This document shows positions 8,312 through 17,419 of a stretch of 64,000 nt of DNA, piece after piece. Under the pieces are notes generated by a model. That model did no database searches. It saw nothing but the letters and a program-made list of their open reading frames with translations, and was not told the origin of the DNA. Where the stretch lies: assembly GCA_037444845.1 (NCBI GenBank), contig JBBILQ010000003.1, positions 19,362-83,361 of the forward strand, given 5' to 3'. The DNA is from JARYMI01 sp037444845. GTDB taxonomy: Bacteria; Acidobacteriota; Aminicenantia; Aminicenantales; UBA8522. Position 1 is the stretch's first letter. Each line of letters starts with the position of its first letter. A program made the translations under genes and the position numbers.

Positions 8312-8651
8312 GTTTCTTGATCTGCTCGAGCAGCTTGTCAATGTGGCTTTCATACTCGGCTGTCAGGTCAATGGCAAAAACAAGGCTCGGATTATACTTT
8401 AATTTGATGGCTGAGGCAATAGTCTTGCGGAGGTAACCTTTCCTCTTTTCCAGGCCGGCCAAGAGCGCCTCTTTATTGACCTGGCCGTATGAGCTTAGGT
8501 AAACATAAGCTGTTTTCAGGTCGGCGCTCATCTCCACCTTGGTGACTGTGATGAGGCCGGATGAGGAATCTTGAATATCATGGATGAGGACCTGGCCGAG
8601 TATTTCTTTGATCAGGCTGCCCACTCTTTCTCGGCGTCGGCTGCCGTTCAT
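8301..8651 (-). CDS. rbfA: 30S ribosome-binding factor A
   Basis: RbfA is a KH-fold protein that binds the free 30S subunit and helps 16S rRNA 5'-end maturation, notably in the cold. The 116-residue sequence has RRRERVGSLIKEILGQVL at the start, ITVTKVEMSADLKTAYVYLS in the sheet and LRKTIASAIKLKYNPSLVF before the C-terminal helix. It sits between infB/DUF503 and nrnA, its usual place. Its 3' end overlaps nrnA. Confidence 0.95.
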   Translation of the reverse strand: MNGSRRRERVGSLIKEILGQVLIHDIQDSSSGLITVTKVEMSADLKTAYVYLSSYGQVNKEALLAGLEKRKGYLRKTIASAIKLKYNPSLVFAIDLTAEYESHIDKLLEQIKKHEK

Positions 8652-8746
8652 GATTCCTCCTTCCGCCGCAAAAGGCGGCTTCTTCCCATCGACCGGTGCC
8701 GCTCCATTCCCGTCCTTGCCAGGCTTCTTCGCTTCCCGGAGTTTCT

Positions 8747-9028
8747 TCAGAAATAACGAATCTCGGTCTTGAGAATTTCCGCTTCCAGGTTGTATTCAGC
8801 TTCTTCAATGATTCTCCGCAGCATCTGGTCGACAAAGCCCGGCTGGTTATTGATCGTGATGATGCCGATCTTGGCCCTCTGCCATTTATCCAGAAAATCA
8901 AGCTCGGCCACAGCGACGTTGAATTTTTTCCTGATCCTGTCCTTGAAGGCGCTGATCACTTTTCTCTTTTCCTTGAGGGAATGAGAGGTGGGGAGGAAAA
9001 TTTCGAGCGAGAGAAGTCCTATGATCAT
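8747..9028 (-). CDS. DUF503 family protein
   Basis: A 93-residue protein of the DUF503 (YlxP-like) family, which is usually encoded between infB and rbfA, exactly as here. MIIGLLSLEIFLPTSHSLKEKRKV is the recognisable start (given in two pieces: IIGLLSLEIFLP and SHSLKEKRKVI), followed by an internal NVAVAELDFLDKWQRA. YlxP-like proteins are thought to help ribosome assembly, but the biochemical role here is not shown. There are 14 bases between the infB stop and this... gene's start on the minus strand, so they are one transcript. Confidence 0.9.
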   Translation of the reverse strand: MIIGLLSLEIFLPTSHSLKEKRKVISAFKDRIRKKFNVAVAELDFLDKWQRAKIGIITINNQPGFVDQMLRRIIEEAEYNLEAEILKTEIRYF

Positions 9029-9042
9029 CGGCTTCCGACCGT

Positions 9043-10860
9043 TCAGGCCGGCTTGCTTATTTCAGTGACAAAAGCAACGATGACATCTCCTTCCTGGATA
9101 TCCTTGAACCCTTCCAGGGAAATGCCGCATTCCAGCCCCTTGCTCACTTCGGTCACGCTCTCCTTAACCCGCTTAAGGGAGGAAATCCTGCCCTGATGGA
9201 TGATTTCCTGGCCGCGCATGACTCTGACATCGGCGTGACGGGTGATCTTGCCGTCCAGAACATAGCAGCCAGCGATCGTGCCCACCCTGGCGATCTGGAA
9301 TATCCTCCGAATTTCTGCCCGGCCTAAGTAGACCTCTTTGCGGACCGGCTCGAGCATTCCGGTCAGGGCTCGGCGGATGTCTTCTGTCAGCTGGTAGATG
9401 ATGTTGTAGCTCCGGGTCTCGACCTTTTCCTGCTTGGCCAGCTCCATTATTTTCTGGGTGGGCTTGACGTTGTAGCCGAGGATGATGGCGTTGGAGGCTG
9501 AAGCCAGAATGACGTCAGATTCAGTGATGCTTCCGGTGGCGGAGTGGATGATCTTGACTTTGACCTTCTCTGAGCTGAGCGGGGGCAGGATGTCGTGGAG
9601 AACCTCAACGGAGCCCTGGACGTCTGCTCTGATGATCAAGGAAAGCTCTTTGATGTCGCCCTGTTCAATTTTTTTGAACAGCTCGTCCAGGGTCAAATGC
9701 TCGGGCCACGGCGGCTCTTCCTTTTTGATTTTTGAAAGCCGGTGGTTGACGACTCGCTTGGCCGTTTCAAGGTCGGGGACGACCTGGAATAAATCGCCAG
9801 CCGCGGGAACGTCTGAATAACCGAGAATCTCCACTGGCATGGAAAGCTCGGCTTTCTTGAGCAGCCGTCCGTTTTCGTCAAACAGGGCCCTGACCTTTCC
9901 AGAGGTTATCCCTGAAATAAAGGCCTGGCCGCTCGAGAGTGTGCCGTGCTGAATGATCACGGTCGCCAGCGGGCCTTTCTTTGGATCCATCCGGGCTTCC
10001 AAAACCACCCCCTGGGCTTCGACGCTGGGATTTCCCTTGATCTCAAGGACGTCGGCTAAGAGGAGAATCATCTCCAAGAGCTCATTCAGGTTTGTTTTTT
10101 CTTTGGCCGAAACGTCCACGCTGATGACATCCCCGCCCCAGTCCTCGACGAGGAGACCTTCTTTGGACAATTGCTGTTTGACGCGGTCGGCGCTGGCTTC
10201 GGGCTTATCGATTTTGTTGATTGCCACAATGATCGGCACCCCCGCCGCCCTCGCGTGGCTGATGGCTTCCCGTGTTTGGGGCATGACGCCATCATCGGCA
10301 GCGACGACCAGGACGACGATGTCTGTCGCCCTTGCTCCCCGGGCCCTGAGTTGAGTGAAGGCTTCGTGGCCGGGCGTGTCAATAAAGGTGATGAAACGGT
10401 TGTTGAAAAAAACGCGGTAGGCGCCAATATGCTGGGTGATTCCACCCCATTCCTTTTCGATCAAGTTGGAGGACCTGATGGCGTCGAGCAGGGTCGTCTT
10501 GCCGTGGTCCACATGGCCCATGATTGTGACAACGGGAGGCCGCGTCACCAGAGCATCCTTTTGGCTCTCGGCGCGCCGCCTGACTTCTTCCTCGTAGCTG
10601 AGAAACTCTATGTCGGCATCAGCTATCGGGGCGACGAGCGCGGCCAGCTTTCCGTCAATAAGGTCGCTGTAGTCGAGCATCATTCCGCGCTCGCCAAGCG
10701 TGTCGACCAAGTCCTTCGGCCTGACAGATGTTCTCTCGGCAACCTCCTTGAGAGTCATCCCTTCGCGGAGGATGAACTTGGGCCGGACCTTAGGAGGTCT
10801 TTCAACCTCGGCCTTTTTCTTGGTCGTCTTCGGTTTATCCGTTTCTTTCTTCATCGTCAT
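9043..10860 (-). CDS. infB: Translation initiation factor IF-2 (short form)
   Basis: GTPase that brings fMet-tRNA to the 30S subunit and promotes subunit joining. All G motifs are present: GHVDHGKT, GGITQHIGAY, DTPGHEAF, NKID and SAK. Domains II, III and IV follow, ending in the C2 domain that binds fMet (GLECGISLEGFKDIQEGD). At 605 residues it is much shorter than the E. coli protein (890): the long charged N-terminal extension is reduced to about 30 residues before one IF2_N module (FILREGMTLKEVAERT). The ATG overlaps the nusA stop by four bases. Confidence 0.97.
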   Translation of the reverse strand: MTMKKETDKPKTTKKKAEVERPPKVRPKFILREGMTLKEVAERTSVRPKDLVDTLGERGMMLDYSDLIDGKLAALVAPIADADIEFLSYEEEVRRRAESQKDALVTRPPVVTIMGHVDHGKTTLLDAIRSSNLIEKEWGGITQHIGAYRVFFNNRFITFIDTPGHEAFTQLRARGARATDIVVLVVAADDGVMPQTREAISHARAAGVPIIVAINKIDKPEASADRVKQQLSKEGLLVEDWGGDVISVDVSAKEKTNLNELLEMILLLADVLEIKGNPSVEAQGVVLEARMDPKKGPLATVIIQHGTLSSGQAFISGITSGKVRALFDENGRLLKKAELSMPVEILGYSDVPAAGDLFQVVPDLETAKRVVNHRLSKIKKEEPPWPEHLTLDELFKKIEQGDIKELSLIIRADVQGSVEVLHDILPPLSSEKVKVKIIHSATGSITESDVILASASNAIILGYNVKPTQKIMELAKQEKVETRSYNIIYQLTEDIRRALTGMLEPVRKEVYLGRAEIRRIFQIARVGTIAGCYVLDGKITRHADVRVMRGQEIIHQGRISSLKRVKESVTEVSKGLECGISLEGFKDIQEGDVIVAFVTEISKPA

Positions 10861-11882
10861 TCTTGCTTGATCTCAATCTTCCAGCCGACAAGCCGCGAGG
10901 CAAGCTTGACGTTGATTCCCTTCTTGCCGATGGCCAACGACAGCTGGTCTCGAGGCACGATGGCCTGCATGATTTTATCCTTCTTGTCGAGGAGAATGAT
11001 CTTTTCTATCCGGGCAGGGCTCAAAGCGGCCTTGGCATAGTCCAGCGGATGAGGAGACCATTCGATGATGTCGATCTTTTCTCCGCTGAGCTCTTTGCTG
11101 ATGGCCAGGATGCGGTTTCCCCTGACTCCTATGCAGGCGCCGACAGGATCAATGTCCCGATCCTTGGACTGGACGGCCACCTTAGCCCTTTCTCCTGGCT
11201 GGCGGACAAGGTCCTTGATCTCGATATTGGCGTTGGCCAGCTCGGGAATCTCAAGCTCGAGCAGCTTGGCCAAGAATTTGGGGTGAGTTCTTGAGACAAT
11301 GACCTGAGGCCCTTTGGTTGTCTTCTGAACCTGAGTGATGAGGGCTTTGACCGTGTCGCCCCGCTGGAATTCTTCGTTGGGCAGCTTTTCCCGGGAGGGG
11401 AAAAGAGCTTCTGTTTTATTGATCTCGAGGATGATGTTGGAGTTCTCAAACCGCCGCACGGCCCCGGCGATGATTTCGCCGATGCGGGGCGCGAATTCGA
11501 CGAATATTTTTTCTTGTTCCGCGTCCCTAACTTTCTGGAAGATGACCTGCTTGGCCGCTTGAGCGGAAATGCGGCCCAAAGTGTCGGCCGGCAGGTCAAT
11601 CTCGATGGTTTCTCCGAGGGCGGCGCTGGGCCTGGTTCTTCTGGCTTCCTCCACGGATATTTCGAGCGATGGGTCTTCAGGGTTCTCGACAATTTTTTTA
11701 ACGGCATAAACCCGCAGTTCGCCCTTTTCTGGCCGGAAATCAACCTTAATTTTCTCGTTGCGGTTGAAATATTTGGCAGAGGCCACGCGCAGGGATTCCT
11801 CGATGGCGCTGATGACGACCGAGGGCTGGACACCCCGTTCCTTGCTCAGCTGCAAAATAGTATTCCACACGTTGATCTTCAT
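10857..11882 (-). CDS. nusA: Transcription termination/antitermination factor NusA
   Basis: RNA polymerase-binding factor that modulates pausing, termination and antitermination. The 341 residues comprise the N-terminal polymerase-binding domain, an S1 domain (about 130-200) and two KH domains. KH1 contains VGACIGVRGNRI and KH2 contains LSLAIGKKGINVKLA. The C-terminal acidic repeats of E. coli NusA are missing, as in many non-proteobacteria. It opens the operon nusA-infB-DUF503-rbfA-nrnA-truB. The usual upstream partner rimP is not present. A strong promoter lies 43 bases upstream. Confidence 0.96.
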   Translation of the reverse strand: MKINVWNTILQLSKERGVQPSVVISAIEESLRVASAKYFNRNEKIKVDFRPEKGELRVYAVKKIVENPEDPSLEISVEEARRTRPSAALGETIEIDLPADTLGRISAQAAKQVIFQKVRDAEQEKIFVEFAPRIGEIIAGAVRRFENSNIILEINKTEALFPSREKLPNEEFQRGDTVKALITQVQKTTKGPQVIVSRTHPKFLAKLLELEIPELANANIEIKDLVRQPGERAKVAVQSKDRDIDPVGACIGVRGNRILAISKELSGEKIDIIEWSPHPLDYAKAALSPARIEKIILLDKKDKIMQAIVPRDQLSLAIGKKGINVKLASRLVGWKIEIKQE

Positions 11883-11924
11883 CGTCTTGGCCTCAAAACG
11901 GATGAGGAAGCGTAAGAGGTGGTG

Positions 11925-11953
11925 ATTATATCGAAAACAGGCGAAGAGTGCAA
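11925..11953 (-). promoter_or_regulatory. Promoter of the nusA-infB-truB operon
   Basis: On the minus strand TTGCAC (11953-11948), 17-base spacer, TATAAT (11930-11925). The -10 is perfect. The predicted start near 11918 leaves a leader of about 36 bases before nusA. Confidence 0.65.
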
Positions 11954-12224
11954 ATCAGCGGCCGGCTTCCGAGGGCAGGCTTACTTCTGCTGCCGGGGGC
12001 GCAAACTTCTTCCACTTGGTGATATTCTTTCATCCCTGGGCGCTTAGAATACCAGATGGCGGCGAGAGCGGCAGCCAGAGCAACCGCAACGAAGAGCCCC
12101 AGACCCCAGGTCATCCTTCGGTACTGGATGAGGATCGGAGCAGCCAGCCCGGCAGACCCGTCAGGAATGGGAATGAGAAAATTTGGATGGGTCGAGCGTT
12201 GATCAGAGTGAGAACGAAGCCTGA
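11954..12224. other. Intergenic stretch between nusA and the PepSY-like gene
   Basis: About 270 bases between divergent genes. A minus-strand frame (12114-11926) would encode 62 residues with one hydrophobic segment, but it has no spaced ribosome binding site and its 3' end runs through the nusA promoter, so I do not call it a gene. I see no RNA gene or repeat here. Confidence 0.4.
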
Positions 12225-12596
12225 ATGCAGAACGAGAGGCAAAATAAGGCGGAGGATTCGCCGGTGCCTGGACTCAGCGCAGCCGATGCGTTGTTTATTG
12301 CTTTAGAGGACCAAGACACGTCCTATTTCCTCAAAACGTATTTTGCTGCGCCCGAGCTGAAACACCAAGTCTTCTCCAGACGCTGGGTAACTGAACATGA
12401 TTCAAGAAAGATCTGGCAGGTGGCGATTATCGAAAAAAGCCGCCTTGGCGGAGGCCGGGAGCAGCTGTTGAATATCGCCCACATCAGCCTGGACGCGTCA
12501 AGCGGCGAAATCTGCAAAAAGTGGTTTTTCGGAAACGTTTTTCTCGAAGAATACCTCGAATTTATCGACCGTCTATCCGTTCGCCGTTCAGACTGA
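12225..12596 (+). CDS. Small hypothetical protein with a PepSY-like stretch
   Basis: A 123-residue soluble protein without a recognised family. Residues 50-105 (RRWVTEHDSRKIWQVAIIE ... LLNIAHISLDASSGEICKKWFF) follow the rhythm of PepSY or PepSY-like folds: a Trp-x-Val strand, a loop, and a D-A-x-S-G-E turn leading to the last strand. There is no signal peptide. Its 3' end overlaps the 3' end of miaB on the opposite strand by 35 bases. No partner gene suggests a function. Confidence 0.55.
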   Translation: MQNERQNKAEDSPVPGLSAADALFIALEDQDTSYFLKTYFAAPELKHQVFSRRWVTEHDSRKIWQVAIIEKSRLGGGREQLLNIAHISLDASSGEICKKWFFGNVFLEEYLEFIDRLSVRRSD

Positions 12597-13890
12597 ACGG
12601 GCCGCAGGAAGTAATGCGGACATCGACGAACCTTCCCCTGCAATCCTGTTCAGAATGGAAGTTCACGACCTGGTATCCTTCGTTCCGGCCCGCATAGAGA
12701 TGGGGAGTTTTTTTCCCTTTGCCCAGGCAGAGAACCGGCATGACGCTTCCGACCTGGAGGCTGTGGTTCTCGATTTGGATTGTTCTCTGGAGCCGCTGGA
12801 CCTCTTCGAGCCGCCGCGTTTTTATCTCGAAGGGAACATCGTCTTTCATCTCGGAAGCTTCTGTCAATGGCCGTGGAGAATAGCGGAAAGAAAAAATATT
12901 AGCAAAGCGAACGGACTCCACGACGTCAAGCGTCTCCTCAAAGTCTTTGTCCGATTCGCCGGGGAACCCGACGATGATGTCGGTGCTCAAACTGATCTCC
13001 GGCATGAGCTGACGCAGCCAGGCCACCTTTTCCAGATAATCGTCTTTCGTGTATCTCCTTTTCATCTTTCCCAGGATGGCGGTCGAACCTGATTGAAGGG
13101 GAAGATGAAGCTGCCGGCAGATATTCTTTGTTCTGGCCATGACCTCTCCGATCTCAAGGCTGAAGTTCTTTGGATGGGAGGTCAGGAAGCGGACCCAGGG
13201 GATCCCATCGATTCGGCTGACCTCTTCGAGCAGGTCGGCGAAACCTTTTCCTGACTCTGGGTCACGGTAGCTGTTAACGTTCTGGCCCAAAAGCTGGATC
13301 TCTTTATACCCGCGGTCAGCCAGGCTCGACACTTCTGTCAGGATAGAGCGAAGCGGCCGGCATTTTTCCCGTCCTCGCGTGAAGGGGACGATGCAATAAG
13401 CACAGAAATTGTTGCAGCCTTCCATGATGGTGGCGTAGGCGCTGACAGGGCTTTCCCGGAGGATGAGGTCGGGCGGAGTCTCCTGCCAATCCTTTGACCA
13501 GGATGTCGAGATGTATTTTTCGGCCAACCCTTTCTCGATGAGGCGCGGCAACTGGCCGTAGGTGTCTGGCCCGAGGATGAAGTCAACGTCGAATTTTTTT
13601 TTGAAAATCTCAGAGCCGCGCAGCTGGGCCACGCAACCCGTGACGCCGACCTGGACCGGTTTTTTTCTTTTGAGCCTAAAAAGGCGGCCCAAGTAAGAAT
13701 AGAGCTTTTCTTCGGATTTATTCCGGACGGCGCACGTGTTGACGATCAAAATGTCTCCTTCTTCCTCCCTGTCGGCCTTGATCGCTCCGGCCTGGCGCAA
13801 GATTCCGGCGATACGCTCGGAATCGCTCTCGTTCATCTGGCATCCGAACGTCCGGATAAAAAACTTGAGATTCCTGAGTCGGTCAGTCAT
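12562..13890 (-). CDS. miaB: tRNA-2-methylthio-N6-dimethylallyladenosine synthase
   Basis: MiaB is a radical-SAM methylthiotransferase that adds the 2-methylthio group to i6A37 in tRNAs reading UNN codons. The N-terminal UPF0004 domain carries three Cys for the auxiliary cluster (TFGCQMNESDSE, NTCAVRNKSEEK, VTGCVAQL). The radical-SAM CxxxCxxC is in EGCNNFCAYCIVPFTRG. A TRAM domain of about 65 residues closes the 442-residue protein. The GCQMN signature favours MiaB over RimO or MtaB. It is the last gene of the minus-strand run that begins with the PASTA protein. Confidence 0.95.
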   Translation of the reverse strand: MTDRLRNLKFFIRTFGCQMNESDSERIAGILRQAGAIKADREEEGDILIVNTCAVRNKSEEKLYSYLGRLFRLKRKKPVQVGVTGCVAQLRGSEIFKKKFDVDFILGPDTYGQLPRLIEKGLAEKYISTSWSKDWQETPPDLILRESPVSAYATIMEGCNNFCAYCIVPFTRGREKCRPLRSILTEVSSLADRGYKEIQLLGQNVNSYRDPESGKGFADLLEEVSRIDGIPWVRFLTSHPKNFSLEIGEVMARTKNICRQLHLPLQSGSTAILGKMKRRYTKDDYLEKVAWLRQLMPEISLSTDIIVGFPGESDKDFEETLDVVESVRFANIFSFRYSPRPLTEASEMKDDVPFEIKTRRLEEVQRLQRTIQIENHSLQVGSVMPVLCLGKGKKTPHLYAGRNEGYQVVNFHSEQDCRGRFVDVRITSCGPFSLNGERIDGR

Positions 13891-13893
13891 CGG

Positions 13894-14328
13894 TCAGATG
13901 AGGTCCTCGAGGATGGTCACGGCGTCGGCGACAAACTGAGGGCAGAGGCTCTCGAAGACACCATGCTTTTTGGCTCGTTCGTGCCCCTCGGCCGTGCTCA
14001 GGTCGAACCCGATGAGTTCGCGACAGACGAGTGACCCGTGGCGCTCCCGGAATCTTCTTGCCATTTCCAAGACGAGAGTGTACGTCTTTTCTTTGGCCGC
14101 CTCGTCTTCTGGCCGGGTCCGGCCATGTTTGAGCCCGATGACCATCATGGCTCCTGTAACCGCTCCGCAGGTCTGGCCCATCCTGGCCATGCCGCCTCCG
14201 AAGCCCTGGGAAATTTTGAATGCCTTTTCTCTCTCCAGGCCAAGACTTTCACAGAACACAGAAAGGACAGCTTGTGAACAGCTCCAGCCTTGCCTGAAGC
14301 TCTGGACAGCCGATTCCGACCGGTTCAT
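13894..14328 (-). CDS. C-GCAxxG-C-C family redox protein
   Basis: A 144-residue protein of the C_GCAxxG_C_C family, thought to be a small redox-active or metal-binding protein, function unproven. The signature is clear: GWSCSQAVL near the start, GFGGGMARMGQTCGAVTGA in the middle, and further Cys at VCRELIGF and SLCPQF. Four conserved Cys are therefore kept. The gene overlaps recN by four bases (ATGA) and is followed after three bases by miaB. Confidence 0.85.
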   Translation of the reverse strand: MNRSESAVQSFRQGWSCSQAVLSVFCESLGLEREKAFKISQGFGGGMARMGQTCGAVTGAMMVIGLKHGRTRPEDEAAKEKTYTLVLEMARRFRERHGSLVCRELIGFDLSTAEGHERAKKHGVFESLCPQFVADAVTILEDLI

Positions 14329-16025
14329 TCTCGCCTCTCTTTTCTTTTCTCCGGTTTATGGTGAAGGAGCATTTCCTCGGCGGTCTGAAGGGAGGCGGCC
14401 GTGACCCGGCTCCCGGCCAGGAGACGGGATATCTCCTCCACTCTTTCTTCAAACGTCAACTCTTTGACGGTGGTGAACGTCCTGTCTTTTTCGATTCGCT
14501 TGTCGATTCTGTAATGATGGGGCGCGAAGCAGGCGATCTGGGGCAAGTGCGTGACACAGATGACCTGATGGCGAGCCGCCAGGCCTCTGAGTTTCTCAGC
14601 GATGCACTCGGCGGTCTTGCCGCCAATGCCGGAGTCGATCTCGTCAAAGATGAGGGTTTTTAGCCTGACCTTCTCCTTGCCAATGGTCTTCAAGGCTAGC
14701 ATGAGCCTGGAAAGCTCGCCGCCCGAGGCGATTTTTCGAAGCGGCCTCAGCTCTTCCCCCGGGTTAGGGCTGATCAGGAATTCGACGCTATCCAGGCCAG
14801 CCTCCTTGATCTTTTCCGGCTCCGGCGAGGAGAGCAGCCGGGTTTCAAGCTTGACTCTGAACCTTGCTTTCTTCATCCCTAACAGGGCAATTTCTTTTTC
14901 CATTTCTTTTTCAAGTCGTCCGGCTCCTTCGGCGCGCTGGCAGGAGAGCCTCTGGGCCTTGGTGCTGTACTCATTGAAGACGGCCTTTATTTCTGTCTCG
15001 AGTTCGGCTAATTTCTCCTCGCTCGCGAGAAGATCAGAGTGCTCACGGCGAGCCCGGCTGAGATAGCCGGGAATATCCTCTTCGGTCTTGCCGTATTTCC
15101 TCCTTAGCTTTTCGAGCCGGCTGAGGCGGTCTTCAATTTCCTCGAGCCTCTCCGGGCCGAGGTTCTGTTTCTCTTTGAACTTGATCAGGAAATCAGCGAG
15201 CTCTCGGATGACGATCTCTGCTTGCCGGAGGGAATCTCCGCAGGCCTGCAGCGTAGGTTCATACTGGCTGAGGTCGCGGACAAGATCTTCCAGCCGGCTG
15301 AGCTGAGCCGAAGCTGAATTTTCCTCGCCATAACTTAGATACATGGCTTTTTCCACCATGATGGCGATTTTTTCAGCGTTCTTGAGGGCATTCCTTTCGG
15401 CTGAGAGCTCTTCCCATTCGCCGGGCTTGATCTCTGCGGCTTCAATCTCCTTGATCTGGAAGGCTAAGAAATCGAGGCGCTGCTCTCTCTCCCTCTTCCT
15501 CGTCTCAAGCTCATCCTTCTCGTGGAGGAGCCGGCGGAGCTGACGGGCCCTCTCTCCAACCTCTTCCCTCAGGCCGGCCAGCCCCGAGAACTGGTCGAGG
15601 AAAAAGAGATGACTCTCGATCTCGAGAAGGAAGACATGATCGTTCTGGCCGTAGATGTCAACGAGAGCCGGACTGATTTCCCTCAGTCGTTTGATCGGGA
15701 CGAGGACGCCGTTGAGGTAAGCTTTTCCTGGGCCTGTTAGAGGGATCTGTCTCTGGACGAATACCTCGCCCTCCTCCAGAGAAGGCCAGTCTCCTGGAAA
15801 TTTTTCCCCTTGGGGAAGGTAGAAGATGGCCTCAATTGTCGCCTCAGGCTTTCCGGTCCGGATTAGCTCCGCCGAGGCTTTCTCGCCCAGGATGAGCTTT
15901 ATCCCGTCGATGATGATGGATTTTCCGGCTCCTGTCTCTCCTGTCAGGATGGAGAATCCTTCCTCGAACTGAAGCTCCAGGTCCTCGATCGTGGCCAGGT
16001 TCTGGATGCGGAGAGATCGGATCAT
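14325..16025 (-). CDS. recN: DNA repair protein RecN
   Basis: SMC-like ATPase that acts early in double-strand-break repair. The 566 residues show the Walker A GETGAGKS near residue 33, a long central coiled coil (about 150-350) and the C-terminal ABC signature region SGGELSRLMLALK, with Walker B as TLIFDEIDSGIGG. The length is normal for the family. It lies 12 bases after the subtilase gene and overlaps the C_GCAxxG gene, so it is part of the same transcript. No LexA-type box was recognised upstream. Confidence 0.96.
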   Translation of the reverse strand: MIRSLRIQNLATIEDLELQFEEGFSILTGETGAGKSIIIDGIKLILGEKASAELIRTGKPEATIEAIFYLPQGEKFPGDWPSLEEGEVFVQRQIPLTGPGKAYLNGVLVPIKRLREISPALVDIYGQNDHVFLLEIESHLFFLDQFSGLAGLREEVGERARQLRRLLHEKDELETRKREREQRLDFLAFQIKEIEAAEIKPGEWEELSAERNALKNAEKIAIMVEKAMYLSYGEENSASAQLSRLEDLVRDLSQYEPTLQACGDSLRQAEIVIRELADFLIKFKEKQNLGPERLEEIEDRLSRLEKLRRKYGKTEEDIPGYLSRARREHSDLLASEEKLAELETEIKAVFNEYSTKAQRLSCQRAEGAGRLEKEMEKEIALLGMKKARFRVKLETRLLSSPEPEKIKEAGLDSVEFLISPNPGEELRPLRKIASGGELSRLMLALKTIGKEKVRLKTLIFDEIDSGIGGKTAECIAEKLRGLAARHQVICVTHLPQIACFAPHHYRIDKRIEKDRTFTTVKELTFEERVEEISRLLAGSRVTAASLQTAEEMLLHHKPEKRKERRE

Positions 16026-16037
16026 CCCTTTCTGTTT

Positions 16038-17396
16038 TTATTTTTTGATTTTGATTGGCACGAGAGCTTTTTCCATGTTGATCCGGCCGAACCCGATGTA
16101 ATTGTCCTTGCCGGGGTTCTTGCTTGAATTGACGTCGTCCGCCGAGTAGCGGATGACGTCCATGATCTGGTCCACGCTGAGCCAGGGCTTGAGTCCTTTG
16201 ATGAGGGTAGCCAGACCAGCCACCTGGGGTGTGGCCAGGGAGGTTCCTGTGCCGTAGGCATAGGGGAAAGAATCAGGACCCCAGAACCAGGTGGGAACGG
16301 CCCCAACAACGCGCAGGCCCGGCGCCGCCACATCCACCTGTGTTCCGAAATTTGACCAATCCTTGCGCTCATCATTGTAATCTGTCGCTGCCACAGCGAG
16401 ACAGTAGGCGTCATAGGCGGCAGGGTAGAGGACCGAACTCGCGTCATTGCCCGCAGCGGCCGCGATGAGGACGCCCCTGTCGTATGCATATTTGAGGGCA
16501 TTGCGCAGAGAATCCGACGCCTCATCGCCGCCCAGGCTCAAGTTGATGACTGAAGCGCCTTTGTCTACAGCCCACGTGATGCCGGCTATGAGATCACTGT
16601 AATATCCTTCACCTTTCTCGTCCATGACTTTAACCGGAAGGATTTTTGAGTTCCAGGCGACTCCGGCAATCCCTTCACTGTTGTTGGTTTCGGCGGCGGC
16701 GACGCTGGCCACGATCGTCCCGTGTCCGAAGTCGTCGGTTGCGTCAAAGTCGTTGTTGATGATGTCGCGGCCAGTCGAATGGATTTTTTTCTTGAGGTCG
16801 GGATGGAGAAGGTCGACACCCGTGTCGATGATGGCGATGAGGACGTCTGGGCTTCCCTTTGTTTCTTCCCAGGCCGCGGTCGCCTTGATGTCAGCCTGGG
16901 ATTTTCCCCTCGGGCTTCCTGACGGGCCGATTTCCTGGCCGGAATTATAAAGGTAATACTGATATTTGAAAAGGCTGTCGTTGGGAGTGACCGCGAGGCG
17001 GGTCGCGTAATTAGGCTCCGCGAATTCCACGTCGGGGTTCTGGTTCAGGGCAAAAACCATCTCCTCCACGGATGCATAAGAGGGGATCTGGATCTGGTAA
17101 ACCTCAATTTCACGGACTCTGCGGATGAGCTCGGTTTCGTAAGCGGCCAGAGTGGCGTCGATAAGCTGGGGTCTGAGGCCGGGCTTGAATTTGACGAGCA
17201 CCTGGCCGGGGGCATAGCGCTGTTCGCGTTCGCGGCGCATCCAATTCTCGCCAACATCCTGTATCTGGCGCTTCAGGATTGTTGCTTCCTTTTTTTTCCC
17301 CCTGTCCACCCTGAGCCTCTGCTCGCTGAAGGAGGAAGACAAAAGGCTCAGCAGCAAAAAGAGAAAAACTATCTTTCTTCGGTTCGCTCTTGTCAT
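16038..17396 (-). CDS. Secreted subtilisin-like serine protease (S8)
   Basis: An exported peptidase of the subtilase family, 452 residues. Signal peptide at 1-24; a propeptide-like region with YAPGQVLVKFKPG (about 61-73) resembles the fervidolysin/I9-type prodomain. The catalytic triad is complete: Asp191 in IIDTGVD, His225 in DFGHGT and Ser386 in GTGTSLATPQVAG, with the oxyanion Asn317 in AAGND. The start is set at the second ATG because GGAGG stands six bases before it; an ATG two codons earlier is too close to the ribosome binding site. It sits between an outer-membrane protein gene and recN. Substrate unknown. Confidence 0.92.
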   Translation of the reverse strand: MTRANRRKIVFLFLLLSLLSSSFSEQRLRVDRGKKKEATILKRQIQDVGENWMRREREQRYAPGQVLVKFKPGLRPQLIDATLAAYETELIRRVREIEVYQIQIPSYASVEEMVFALNQNPDVEFAEPNYATRLAVTPNDSLFKYQYYLYNSGQEIGPSGSPRGKSQADIKATAAWEETKGSPDVLIAIIDTGVDLLHPDLKKKIHSTGRDIINNDFDATDDFGHGTIVASVAAAETNNSEGIAGVAWNSKILPVKVMDEKGEGYYSDLIAGITWAVDKGASVINLSLGGDEASDSLRNALKYAYDRGVLIAAAAGNDASSVLYPAAYDAYCLAVAATDYNDERKDWSNFGTQVDVAAPGLRVVGAVPTWFWGPDSFPYAYGTGTSLATPQVAGLATLIKGLKPWLSVDQIMDVIRYSADDVNSSKNPGKDNYIGFGRINMEKALVPIKIKK

Positions 17397-17419
17397 TTTC
17401 ATCCTCCGTATTCCGTGGG

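Noticed and set aside
11926..12114. Minus-strand 62-codon frame with a hydrophobic start
   Set aside because: AAGG directly abuts the ATG with no spacing, the second half has no family-like pattern, and the frame runs through the nusA promoter.
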